This document shows positions 1 to 8,595 of a stretch of 12,268 bases of DNA, piece by piece. The position numbers and the translations under genes were made by a program. Source of the stretch: an uncultured Clostridia bacterium (GTDB lineage Bacteria > Bacillota > Clostridia > Christensenellales > Aristaeellaceae); the NCBI GenBank assembly GCA_947600345.1, contig CANQGC010000068.1:1-12268 (forward strand), in the 5' to 3' direction. Every line of letters begins with the position of its first letter. Position 1 is the first letter of the stretch. The notes beneath the pieces were generated by a model. That model was not told the DNA's origin. It did not search any database and saw only the letters and a program-made list of their open reading frames with translations.

Positions 1-9
1 CCAGACCTG

Positions 10-32
10 CCAAGGAACCTGAGGTTCCTTGG
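10..32. repeat. Perfect palindromic hairpin downstream of the GNAT gene
   Basis: The arms CCAAGGAACCT (10-20) and AGGTTCCTTGG (22-32) are exact reverse complements around a single central base, realistically an apical loop of 3 nt. A short outer pairing, CCAGA (1-5) with TCTGG (42-46), could extend the structure across asymmetric internal loops. It lies about 25 nt past the stop codon of the minus-strand acetyltransferase, where a terminator is expected, but neither side has a run of T, so it is not a textbook intrinsic terminator. It may be a transcript-end stabilising hairpin, or one copy of a dispersed intergenic palindrome. Only one copy is in this window. Confidence 0.6.
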
Positions 33-56
33 ATTCTCCCTTCTGGGGTTACGGCC

Positions 57-491
57 TTAGAAGTCCTTCTTATATTTACTCTCCGGCTTGACGAAGTTAT
101 AGCCGACGGCCTTATAGAAGCTATTCGCGGCGTGGCGCTCACTGCCGCCGTAGATGCGCACGCCCTCCGCGCCGCTGGCCTTGGCCCAGGCCTCGATCGC
201 CTCCATCAGCTTCGTGCCCGCGCCGTAGTGGCGGTACTCCTCCTCCACGGCGATGGCCCGCAACACCTTCAGCTTCGGCCCGTACACCACGTCAAAGTCG
301 CAGCCATGCGCATAACCCACGAAGTTGCCGTTGTTCTCCGCTACATAGATGATGTTGCTCGGCGAGGCCATCAGCCTGCGAATGTTCTTCTCAAACTCCT
401 CCGCCGGATAGTCAAACCCCAGCGCCCCCTTGCTCAGCTTGCGCACATTTGCCGCGTCCGAGATCATGCACTTGCGAATCGTGAAATTCAT
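57..491 (-). CDS. GNAT family N-acetyltransferase
   Basis: This 144-aa protein is a single GNAT (Gcn5-related) acetyltransferase domain, which would transfer an acetyl group from acetyl-CoA to an amine; the substrate cannot be read from sequence. The acetyl-CoA pyrophosphate-binding motif is seen as R87-H-Y-G-A-G92, in the context EEEYRHYGAGTKLM, following the beta-4 strand VLRAIAV (77-83). The beta-5/alpha-4 end has NSFYKAVGY (123-131), with the usual tyrosine at 126. The length is typical of a minimal GNAT. The start ATG is preceded by AAAGGGG (499-505) with a 7-nt gap, and further up by a good promoter. It is transcribed alone and diverges from the small-protein gene. It could be an amino-acid, polyamine or protein-N-terminus acetyltransferase; nothing in the context chooses among these. 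Confidence 0.9.
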   Translation of the reverse strand: MNFTIRKCMISDAANVRKLSKGALGFDYPAEEFEKNIRRLMASPSNIIYVAENNGNFVGYAHGCDFDVVYGPKLKVLRAIAVEEEYRHYGAGTKLMEAIEAWAKASGAEGVRIYGGSERHAANSFYKAVGYNFVKPESKYKKDF

Positions 492-527
492 ACGTCCACC
501 CCTTTCGAGAGTTCATCTATACTTTAC

Positions 528-556
528 ATTATAATGGAGAACGAACGGGAAATCAA
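528..556 (-). promoter_or_regulatory. Sigma-70-type promoter of the GNAT gene
   Basis: Reading the minus strand, TTGATT (551-556) is followed after exactly 17 nt by TATAAT (528-533). Transcription would start near 521, giving a leader of about 30 nt before the ATG at 491 and containing the AAAGGGG ribosome site. The -10 is perfect and the -35 matches consensus at four of six positions. Confidence 0.7.
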
Positions 557-573
557 GAAAGAATTGCGAGTTT

Positions 574-601
574 GAGCAATCGAAAAGCGAAATCGAGCAA
601 T
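574..601. repeat. Two direct GAGCAAT copies, possible operator
   Basis: GAGCAAT occurs at 574-580 and again at 595-601, a 21-nt period (two helical turns), and AATCGA also occurs twice (578-583, 591-596). The second copy abuts the -35 element of the plus-strand promoter and forms a small palindrome AGCAA-tt-TTGCT (596-607). The region lies between two divergent promoters, so it could bind a regulator, but with AT-rich DNA chance is a real alternative. Confidence 0.25.
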
Positions 602-606
602 TTTGC

Positions 607-635
607 TTGTAAAATGGTGCGAGATTTCGTATAAT
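607..635 (+). promoter_or_regulatory. Sigma-70-type promoter of the small-protein/YbjQ unit
   Basis: TTGTAA (607-612), a 17-nt spacer and a perfect TATAAT (630-635). The start of transcription would be near 642, leaving a short leader of roughly 17 nt before the ATG at 659. It is back to back with the GNAT promoter. Confidence 0.7.
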
Positions 636-658
636 GTTCGCAGAGGCAGGTGATCGAG

Positions 659-877
659 ATGATGTATCCTTTCATGACCCTGGACGATGGCACGGAGATC
701 GTCCATTCCGAGATGCTGGACGGCGAGCGCGTCAAGGTATACCTGGAGAAGCCCGACGCGCGCGACTGCTTCCACCACGCGACCTGCTACCTGCCGTCCT
801 ACGAGTGGACAGAAATCTTCGGCTTCACGGATGCGGAGATGGCCCGATACCGCGAGGTCATTTACACAATACTGTAA
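659..877 (+). CDS. Small conserved-looking hypothetical protein, 72 aa
   Basis: I do not recognise a named family. The protein is acidic, soluble-looking and without membrane segments: it opens MMYPFMTLDDGTEIVHSEML, carries a strand-like stretch ERVKVYLEKP, and has a C-terminal part rich in aromatic residues (CYLPSYEWTEIFGF) ending in a helix. GTG 650 and ATG 659 or 662 are possible starts; 659 gives the best gap (8 nt) to AGG at 648-650. GC-rich codon use matches the chromosome, unlike the next gene. It ends 13 nt before the YbjQ-domain gene and shares its promoter, so the two are probably co-transcribed. The ordered codon use, promoter and ribosome site make it a real gene; its function is open. 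Confidence 0.7.
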   Translation: MMYPFMTLDDGTEIVHSEMLDGERVKVYLEKPDARDCFHHATCYLPSYEWTEIFGFTDAEMARYREVIYTIL

Positions 878-882
878 AGGAG
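876..882 (+). promoter_or_regulatory. Ribosome binding site fixing the YbjQ-domain start
   Basis: AAAGGAG, 8 nt before the ATG at 891. The reading frame is open further upstream to 687, but that part overlaps the 72-aa gene in another frame and has no ribosome site, so 891 is the start. Confidence 0.85.
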
Positions 883-890
883 AATATACT

Positions 891-1595
891 ATGGGCAACT
901 TCTGTACATGCTGCAAGAAAAGCATCGGGATGTTTTCTGGCGAGAATCGAATCCTTGATGATTCTCAACATGTATTCTGTGATAGATGTTTCTCTGCATT
1001 TGGAAACTGGGTCAGGATGTTGAAGAACCGAGATGCGAGGGTGGAGATAGATGAGGCTTACGAACAATTCAGCGAAGAAATCGCCAAGATAAAAATCCCA
1101 GCGGATGTTCGGCCCATTATCATTGAGGAAACGGAAAAGCTTTACAAATTACGTTTGAGCATATGTGATGCGAAAAGACAGAATCAAAGCGAAGAACAGA
1201 GGCAAGAGGAGGAAGAGCAACTCAGCGAGCTTGCAAAAAGACGTGAAAAGGAAAGACGCCTTCGCGCAATGATGTTGACAACGGGGTTTGGGTTTGAAGG
1301 GTATAGAATTGTAAAATACTTAGGCGTATTCTCGGGCGGTGTCGTGCAGGGCACGGGTTTCTTATCTGAGTTATCTGCGGATATTAACGATATATTTGGA
1401 AGTGAAAGCAATACCTTTTCGAAGAAAATAAATATGTGCCGAGAAGGCGCGATGGAAAAACTAAAGATGCAAGCTTTGAATGTTAATGCAAATGCAATAA
1501 TAGGTATTGACTTTGAGACAAATTCATTCAGAAACAATATGATAGGTATTATGGTGACAGGAACGGCCGTTATTGTAGAAAAGATCGCTGATTGA
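891..1595 (+). CDS. Four-cysteine N-terminus + coiled coil + YbjQ (DUF74) domain protein
   Basis: This 234-aa protein has three parts. Residues 5-33 hold a possible zinc site, C5-x-C7-C8 and C30-x-x-C33, resembling DUF4428-type zinc ribbons. Residues about 84-127 are highly charged and helical (RQEEEEQLSELAKRREKERR), probably a coiled coil. Residues 137-230 match the YbjQ/DUF74 family once labelled heavy-metal binding: GYRIVKYLGVFSGGVVQGTGF, then ANAIIGIDF and GIMVTGTAV. YbjQ proteins are usually just over 100 aa and form rings (pentamers in known structures), so this is an extended version. There is no signal peptide or membrane segment. The gene is much richer in A+T than its flanks (27 and 17 G+C of 60 in the lines at 901 and 1381), which suggests transfer. 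Its function is unknown; metal or stress roles are only suggested by the family name. Confidence 0.85.
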   Translation: MGNFCTCCKKSIGMFSGENRILDDSQHVFCDRCFSAFGNWVRMLKNRDARVEIDEAYEQFSEEIAKIKIPADVRPIIIEETEKLYKLRLSICDAKRQNQSEEQRQEEEEQLSELAKRREKERRLRAMMLTTGFGFEGYRIVKYLGVFSGGVVQGTGFLSELSADINDIFGSESNTFSKKINMCREGAMEKLKMQALNVNANAIIGIDFETNSFRNNMIGIMVTGTAVIVEKIAD

Positions 1596-1618
1596 TAAGG
1601 ATTACGATGATAGTAAAG

Positions 1619-1648
1619 CAGCACGGAAGGTTTGCACCTCCCGTGCTG
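1619..1648. terminator. Hairpin between convergent genes, likely bidirectional terminator
   Basis: The arms CAGCACGGAAGG (1619-1630) and CCTCCCGTGCTG (1637-1648) pair over 12 positions around a 6-nt loop. The single mismatch is A-C in plus-strand RNA but a G-U wobble in minus-strand RNA, so the fold is better for the gpmI transcript. The T-tracts are weak: CTTTACT on the minus strand and TTGTCT on the plus strand. It fills most of the 66-nt gap between the YbjQ-domain gene and gpmI, which converge here. Confidence 0.7.
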
Positions 1649-1661
1649 TTGTCTATGCCGG

Positions 1662-3217
1662 CTAATGCACGATCAAGCTCACGCCCGTCATTTCCTTCGG
1701 CTGGTCCAGGCCCATCATGTCAAGCAGCGTCGGGCACAGGTCGCAGAGGCGGCCGGTGGGGCGGAGCTGCTGCTTGGGCTTGGCGGGGTCGATCACGATG
1801 ACCGGGACCGGGTTCGTGGTGTGGGCGGTGAACGGGCCGCCGTGGATGGGGTCGATCATCTGGTCGGCGTTGCCGTGGTCGGCGGTGATGATGCACTTGC
1901 CGCCCTTGTCCAGTATGGCCTTCACCACGCGGCCCACGCACTCGTCGACCGCCTTGACCGCCTTCATCGCCGCCGCCATGATGCCCGTGTGGCCCACCAT
2001 GTCGCAGTTGGCGAAATTCAGTATGATGACGTCATACTTGTCGTCATTGATGCACTTGATCACCGCATCCGTGACCTCGTAGGCGCTCATCTCGGGCTTC
2101 AGGTCGAACGTCGGAACCTCCTCCGACGGCGGGGACGGGATCAGGATGCGGTCCTCGCCCGGGAACACGCGCTCCTCGCCGCCGTTGAAGAAGAACGTCA
2201 CGTGGGCATACTTCTGCGTCTCGGCGATGCGCAGCTGCGTCTTGCCGCACTTGGACAGGTATTCGCCCATCGTCATGTGCAGGCTCTCCGGCGGGTAGGC
2301 GATGGTCACGTTGGGCATCGTCGCGTCATACTGGGTCATGCACACGTAGTGCAGCGGGAAGAAGCCGTGCTTGCGCTCGAAGCCCTTGAAGTCCGGATCC
2401 ACGTAGGCGCGGGTGATTTCGCGGGCGCGGTCGGGGCGGAAATTGAAGAATACGACGGAGTCGTTGGCCTTGATCGTGCCCTCGGGGTCGATCACGGTGG
2501 GCAGCATGAACTCGTCGGTCAGATGTTTGCCCGTCTCGTCCACGACCTGGTAGGAATCCTTGATGGCCTGCACGGGGTCGTCGGCCCGGATGCCCTCGGC
2601 GCAGACCATGGCGTTATACGCCTTCTCCACGCGCTCCCAGGCGAAGTCGCGGTCCATGGCGTAGAGGCGGCCCATGACGGTGGCGACCTTGCCCACGCCG
2701 ATCTCCTTCATCTTCTCGACCAGCTCCTGCACGTACTCCCAGCCGGAGTCCGGCGGCACGTCGCGGCCGTCGAGCAGGCAGTGGACGTAGACCTTCGTCA
2801 AGCCGTTGCGCTTGGCCATCTCGAGCAGGCCGTAGAGGTGCTCGGTGTGGCTGTGCACGCCGCCGGGGGAGACCAGGCCGATCAGGTGCAGCGCGGAGTC
2901 GTGCTTCTTGCAGTTCTCCATCGCGTCCAGCAGCACCTGGTTCTTGAAGAACACGCCGTCCTCGATGTCCTTGGTGATCTTCACCAGCATCTGGTAGACC
3001 ACGCGGCCCGCGCCGATGTTGGTGTGGCCGACCTCGCTATTGCCCATCTGGCCGTCCGGCAGGCCCACGTCCAGGCCGGAGGCGCCGATGGAGGTGACGG
3101 AGTACTTTGCCTTCAGCGCGTCGATGTTCGGCGTGCCCTGGGCCAATATGGCGTTGGACTTGGGATCGTCCGAGCCGATCCCAAATCCATCCAGAATCAA
3201 CAGTGCAGTCGTCGCCA

Positions 3218-3218
<1 letters not shown>
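1662..3218 (-). CDS. gpmI: 2,3-bisphosphoglycerate-independent phosphoglycerate mutase
   Basis: The 518-aa enzyme interconverts 3-phosphoglycerate and 2-phosphoglycerate in glycolysis and gluconeogenesis in the cytoplasm, using two Mn2+ ions and a phosphoserine intermediate. It belongs to the alkaline-phosphatase superfamily. The expected ligands are all visible: D10 in LLILDGFG, the nucleophile S61 in MGNSEVGH, D406 and H410 in NCDMVGH, D447 and H448 in TADHGN, and H466 in TAHTT. The inserted phosphotransferase domain carries HSH (122-124) and the RPDRAR loop (261-266). Length is normal. The reading frame runs open upstream to 3461, but that is inside tpi in another frame; ATG 3218 gives the family N-terminus. 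It overlaps the fusion-gene stop by one base (TGATG), so translation is probably coupled, with AGGTGG 10 nt upstream. Confidence 0.97.
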
Positions 3219-5161
<1,943 letters not shown>

Positions 5162-5170
5162 AGTCAATCA

Positions 5171-5176
5171 CTCCTT
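5171..5176 (-). promoter_or_regulatory. Ribosome binding site deciding the pgk-tpi start
   Basis: AAGGAG on the minus strand. The gap to ATG 5161 is 9 nt; the gap to the alternative TTG 5167 is only 3 nt, so the ATG is preferred. Confidence 0.8.
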
Positions 5177-5194
5177 ATCCAGATTGGTGTCTCT

Positions 5195-5203
5195 ATTTTA
5201 GCA
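5195..5203 (-). promoter_or_regulatory. Extended -10 promoter of the pgk-tpi/gpmI operon
   Basis: Minus-strand TGC-TAAAAT forms an extended -10 element. The -35 region at 17 nt reads TTTTCT, a poor match, so recognition would rely on the TG extension. The transcript would start near 5188 with a leader of about 27 nt. The 195-nt gap to the divergent ecfA1 gene otherwise holds only AT-rich DNA and a weak CCGC/GCGG hairpin at 5234-5246. Confidence 0.5.
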
Positions 5204-5326
5204 CAACTTGCGTGGAAAGAAAAGTTAGTTTTTCCGCAAGGAGCGGCATATTTTCGATTTTTCTCCAAATTCTTCGGCCATTACATCGAAACCTAAACAG
5301 AAAGCCCGCTCGATTTAACGATGGAC

Positions 5327-5335
5327 TGTTATAAT
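5327..5335 (+). promoter_or_regulatory. Extended -10 promoter of the ecf-truA operon
   Basis: TGT-TATAAT is a perfect extended -10. No convincing -35 is visible at 16-18 nt. The predicted start near 5342 sits just before the ribosome site GGAGGG (5344-5349), so the leader would be about 15 nt, unusually short. Confidence 0.55.
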
Positions 5336-5343
5336 CCACACTC

Positions 5344-5349
5344 GGAGGG
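5344..5349 (+). promoter_or_regulatory. Ribosome binding site fixing the ecfA1 start
   Basis: GGAGGG, 7 nt before ATG 5357. An in-frame ATG at 5321 lies upstream of both this site and the -10 box, and would add residues foreign to the family, so it is not the start. Confidence 0.85.
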
Positions 5350-5356
5350 TTGTACG

Positions 5357-6190
5357 ATGAGCGAAGCGATACTGCGGCTGAGGGACGCCGCGTTTCAATA
5401 CGAGGATGCCGATGCGCGCGCCGTGGACGGCGTGAGCCTGGACGTGGCGCCCGGCGAGTTCCTGGCGATCCTGGGCCGGAACGGCAGCGGCAAGAGCACG
5501 CTGGCGCGGCTTCTGAACGCGTTGCTGATCCCGAGCGCGGGCAGCGTGGAGGTGGACGGCATCGAGGTGAGCGAACAGCGCGCCTACGACGTGCGCGAAA
5601 GGTGCGGCATGGTCTTCCAGAATCCGGACAACCAGATCGTGGCGACGGTGGTCGAGGAAGACTGCGCCTTCGGCCTGGAGAACCGGGGCGTGCCGAGCAA
5701 AGAGATTCGCCGCCGGGTGGACGAGGCGCTCCGGGAGGTCGGCATGCTCGACCGGGCGCTCGCTTCACCGTCGATGCTCTCGGGCGGCCAGAAGCAGCGC
5801 ATCGCCATCGCGGGCGTGCTGGCCATGCGGCCGAAGATCATCGTGTTCGACGAATCCACCGCGATGCTCGACCCGGTGGGCCGCAAGGATGTGTTCGGCC
5901 TGGCCCGGCGCGTGAACCGGGAGGAGGGCGTGACGGTGGTCTGGATCACCCACTTCATGGAGGAGGCCGTGCAGGCCGACCGGGTGGTTGTGATGGACAA
6001 GGGCAAGATCGAGCTGGAGGGCACCCCGCGCGAGGTCTTCTCCAACGTGACGGAGGTTTTGTCCCTTGGCCTGGACGTGCCCGAGATGATGAAGCTCTCC
6101 CGCGACCTGCGCGGCGCGGGGCTGGAGATTCCCCTGGACGTGCTCACCGTTGACGAGATGGCGGAGGTGCTGGGCAAATGGCAAGCGTGA
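5357..6190 (+). CDS. ecfA1: ECF transporter ATPase, EcfA1
   Basis: This 277-aa ABC ATPase is one half of the ATPase pair that powers energy-coupling factor importers for vitamins, cobalt or nickel; it sits on the cytoplasmic face under EcfT. Visible motifs are Walker A GRNGSGKST (40-48), Q-loop Q88 in MVFQNPDNQIVATVV (typical of the A1 subunit), signature LSGGQ (141-145), Walker B IIVFDE (161-166) with D-loop MLDP, and H-loop H199 in WITHF. The helix after Walker B reads DESTAMLDP where DEATSMLDP is common, a mild change. It is the first gene of the operon and overlaps ecfA2 by 13 nt. The order ecfA1-ecfA2-ecfT-truA is the same as in Bacillus subtilis (ybxA-ybaE-ybaF-truA), which supports the subunit assignment. 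Confidence 0.95.
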   Translation: MSEAILRLRDAAFQYEDADARAVDGVSLDVAPGEFLAILGRNGSGKSTLARLLNALLIPSAGSVEVDGIEVSEQRAYDVRERCGMVFQNPDNQIVATVVEEDCAFGLENRGVPSKEIRRRVDEALREVGMLDRALASPSMLSGGQKQRIAIAGVLAMRPKIIVFDESTAMLDPVGRKDVFGLARRVNREEGVTVVWITHFMEEAVQADRVVVMDKGKIELEGTPREVFSNVTEVLSLGLDVPEMMKLSRDLRGAGLEIPLDVLTVDEMAEVLGKWQA

Positions 6191-7044
6191 TCGAAGTCCG
6201 GCATCTGACCCACGTCTACATGCCGAACTCGCCCTTTGAGGCGAAGGCGCTGGACGACGTGAGCCTCACCGTGAACGAGGGCGAGTTCATCGGCATCATC
6301 GGCCACACCGGCAGCGGAAAGTCCACGCTGGTGAGCCACCTGAACGCGCTGGAGAAGTCCGAGCCGGGAACGGTGTTCGTCAAGGGCACTGACCTGGGCG
6401 ACAAGGATACGAAGCTCACCGACGTTCGCCGGGAGGTCGGGCTGGTGTTCCAGTATCCGGAGTACCAGCTCTTCGAGGAGACGGTGGAGAAGGACATCGC
6501 CTTCGGCCCCACGAACCTGAAGCTGGACGAGAAGGAGATCAAGCACCGCGTGCGCGCGGCGATGGAGCTGGTGGGCCTGGACGAGAGCCTGCGGGATGCC
6601 TCGCCCTTCAACCTCTCGGGCGGGCAGAAGCGCCGCGTCGCCATCGCGGGCGTGCTGGCGATGAACCCGTCGATCCTGATCCTGGACGAGCCCGCCGCCG
6701 GGCTCGATCCCGCGGGCAGGCGGGGGATGCTGGAGCTGATCAAGGGCATCCACCAGAGCGGCGTGACCGTGGTGATGGTGTCCCACTCGATGGACGACGT
6801 GGGCAAGTACTGCGACCGGCTCTACGTGCTCGCCCACGGCAAAATCGCGCTGTCCGGCATGCCGGCCGAGGTGTTCTTGCACGGCGCGGAGCTGCAGTCC
6901 ATGGGCCTGGACGTGCCCGAGTGCGCCAAGCTGGCCGCCGCGCTGCGCGCGCGGGGCTTCGACGTGCCGGAGGACGCCTACCGCCGCGCGGACGTGGCCG
7001 CGGCGATACTGAAGCACTTCGGGAAGGGGGGCGACGCACAATGA
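6178..7044 (+). CDS. ecfA2: ECF transporter ATPase, EcfA2
   Basis: The 288-aa second ATPase pairs with EcfA1 to hydrolyse ATP and drive EcfT. Motifs are Walker A GHTGSGKST (42-50), Q-loop Q92 in LVFQYPEYQLFEETV (the A2-type sequence), signature LSGGQ (146-150), Walker B ILILDE (166-171) followed by PAAGLDP, and H-loop H203 in VSHSMDDV. The C-terminal extension after residue 225 matches the family's dimerisation region in length. Its ATG lies inside the end of ecfA1, and its own stop overlaps the ecfT start as ATGA, so the three subunits should be made in coupled amounts. Catalytic residues are intact, so both ATP sites of the heterodimer look competent. Confidence 0.95.
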   Translation: MASVIEVRHLTHVYMPNSPFEAKALDDVSLTVNEGEFIGIIGHTGSGKSTLVSHLNALEKSEPGTVFVKGTDLGDKDTKLTDVRREVGLVFQYPEYQLFEETVEKDIAFGPTNLKLDEKEIKHRVRAAMELVGLDESLRDASPFNLSGGQKRRVAIAGVLAMNPSILILDEPAAGLDPAGRRGMLELIKGIHQSGVTVVMVSHSMDDVGKYCDRLYVLAHGKIALSGMPAEVFLHGAELQSMGLDVPECAKLAAALRARGFDVPEDAYRRADVAAAILKHFGKGGDAQ

Positions 7045-7847
7045 TGAACGTGACCATCGGCCAGTACTTTCCCGGCGACTCCTTCCTCTACCGCCTCGAT
7101 CCCCGCACGAAGCTGATCCTCACGCTGGCGTTGATCATACTGGTGTTCATATCGAAGACGTTCACCGGCTTCGCGCTGGTCTTCCTGTTCGTGCTCTGGT
7201 GCGCGTTCTCCACGAAGATTGGCCTCAAGTACATGCTCAAGGGCCTGAAGCCGCTGTTTCTGATCATCGCGCTGACCTTCGTGCTGAACCTGCTGCTGAT
7301 GAAGGACGGCGCGGAGCTTGTGCACTGGGGCATCCTCCGGATCACCGAGGGCGGACTGCGCACGGCGGTGTTCATGGCGGTGCGCCTGATCCTGCTGGTG
7401 CTGACCTCGCAGGTGTTGACGCTCACCACCTCGCCCATCGCGCTGACCGACGGCCTGGAGACGCTGATGCGGCCGCTGTCCAGGATCGGCTTCCCGGCCC
7501 ACGAGATCTCGATGATGATGTCCATCGCGCTGCGCTTCATCCCCACGCTGATGGAGGAGACGGAGAAGATTCGCCGGGCCCAGATGGCCCGCGGCGCGGA
7601 CTTCGAGAGCGGAAACCTGCTCCAGCGCGCAAAGGCGATGGTTCCGCTGCTGGTGCCGCTGTTCGTGAGCGCCTTCCGCCGCGCGGACGAGCTGGCGATG
7701 GCGATGGAGGCCCGCTGCTATCGCGGCGGCGAGGGCAGGACGAAGCTCAAGCAGCTGCAATTCCACCGGCAGGACGCGGTCGCCGCGGCCGCCGTGGTCG
7801 CGATGTACGCGATCATGATAGCGCTCAACGCGCTCGGAGTGTTCTGA
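7041..7847 (+). CDS. ecfT: ECF transporter transmembrane component, EcfT
   Basis: The 268-aa membrane protein links the two ATPases to interchangeable substrate-binding S subunits. Hydrophobic segments lie at about 25-57 (two helices), 70-88, 108-128 and 245-264. The two coupling motifs that dock in the ATPases are visible: ARG at 183-185 (QMARGADFESG) and ARCYRG at 224-229. The opening PGDSFLYRLDPRTKL is typical of the family. The ATG at 7041 overlaps the ecfA2 stop by 4 nt; a second ATG at 7044 is equally usable. AAGGGGGG (7024-7031) is the ribosome site. No S subunit is encoded here, which fits a group II module serving several S proteins encoded elsewhere. Confidence 0.95.
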   Translation: MMNVTIGQYFPGDSFLYRLDPRTKLILTLALIILVFISKTFTGFALVFLFVLWCAFSTKIGLKYMLKGLKPLFLIIALTFVLNLLLMKDGAELVHWGILRITEGGLRTAVFMAVRLILLVLTSQVLTLTTSPIALTDGLETLMRPLSRIGFPAHEISMMMSIALRFIPTLMEETEKIRRAQMARGADFESGNLLQRAKAMVPLLVPLFVSAFRRADELAMAMEARCYRGGEGRTKLKQLQFHRQDAVAAAAVVAMYAIMIALNALGVF

Positions 7848-7848
7848 T

Positions 7849-8595
7849 ATGCGGCGCATCCACCTGATCGTCGAGTACGACGGCACGAACTACGCGGGCT
7901 GGCAGCGCCAGTCCAACGCCATGACGGTGCAGGAGAAGCTCGAGATCGCCATCCAGCGCCTCACCGGCGAGGCGGTCAACGTCTCCGGCGCGAGCCGCAC
8001 CGACGCGGGGGTGCACGCCCTCGGCCAGTCGGCGCACTTCGACACCGAGTCCCGCATCCCGGCGGACAAGTTCAGCTTCGCGCTGAACACCATGCTCCCG
8101 CCGGACATCCGCGTGACGAAGAGCGAGGAGGTCTCGCCGGAGTTCCACTCCCGCTTCTCGGGCAAGGGCAAGCGCTACCGCTACCTGATCCACGCCGCGC
8201 CCCACGCAAGCGCGCTGGGGCGGCTGACCCACGCCCACGTGATCTACCCGCTGGACGTGGCGAGGATGCGCGCCGAGGCGCAGGACCTGATCGGCACCCA
8301 CGACTTCGCCGCCTTCGCCGCCAGCGGCTCGGTGGTCAGGGACACCGTACGCACGATCTGGCGGGCGGAGCTTCGGCAGGACGGCCCGGAGATCGAGCTG
8401 ACCGTCGAGGGCAGCGGCTTCCTCTACAACATGGTGCGCATCATCGCGGGCACGCTGATCGGCGTGGGCAGCGGCAAGCTCGAACCCGGCGCGTTCAAGC
8501 GCGCCATCGAGAGCGGCAACCGGCTGGACCTGGGCATCACCGCCCCGGCCCACGGGCTCACGCTGATGGAGGTTTTCTATGAGGAGCAATCCTGA
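7849..8595 (+). CDS. truA: tRNA pseudouridine(38-40) synthase TruA
   Basis: The 248-aa enzyme converts uridines 38, 39 and 40 of the tRNA anticodon stem-loop to pseudouridine. The catalytic aspartate is D52 in GASRTDAGVHA. Also typical are the N-terminal strand IVEYDGTNYAGWQRQ (7-21), the GKRYRYLI strand, and VEGSGFLYNMVRIIAGTLIG near the C-terminus. Length matches bacterial TruA. It starts one base after the ecfT stop, with GGAG (7836-7839) 9 nt upstream, and overlaps the next gene by 17 nt. The ecfT-truA link is conserved in Bacillota, but the usual followers rplM-rpsI are replaced here by a different set of genes. Confidence 0.97.
   Translation: MRRIHLIVEYDGTNYAGWQRQSNAMTVQEKLEIAIQRLTGEAVNVSGASRTDAGVHALGQSAHFDTESRIPADKFSFALNTMLPPDIRVTKSEEVSPEFHSRFSGKGKRYRYLIHAAPHASALGRLTHAHVIYPLDVARMRAEAQDLIGTHDFAAFAASGSVVRDTVRTIWRAELRQDGPEIELTVEGSGFLYNMVRIIAGTLIGVGSGKLEPGAFKRAIESGNRLDLGITAPAHGLTLMEVFYEEQS

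Noticed and set aside
687..890. Upstream extension of the YbjQ-domain frame
   Set aside because: It overlaps the 72-aa gene in another frame and is Arg/Ser/Thr-rich; AAAGGAG directs the start at 891.
5584..7041. Minus-strand reading frame (485 codons) opposite ecfA1 and ecfA2
   Set aside because: Shadow of two well-supported ABC ATPase genes; composition is low-complexity and there is no promoter or ribosome site.
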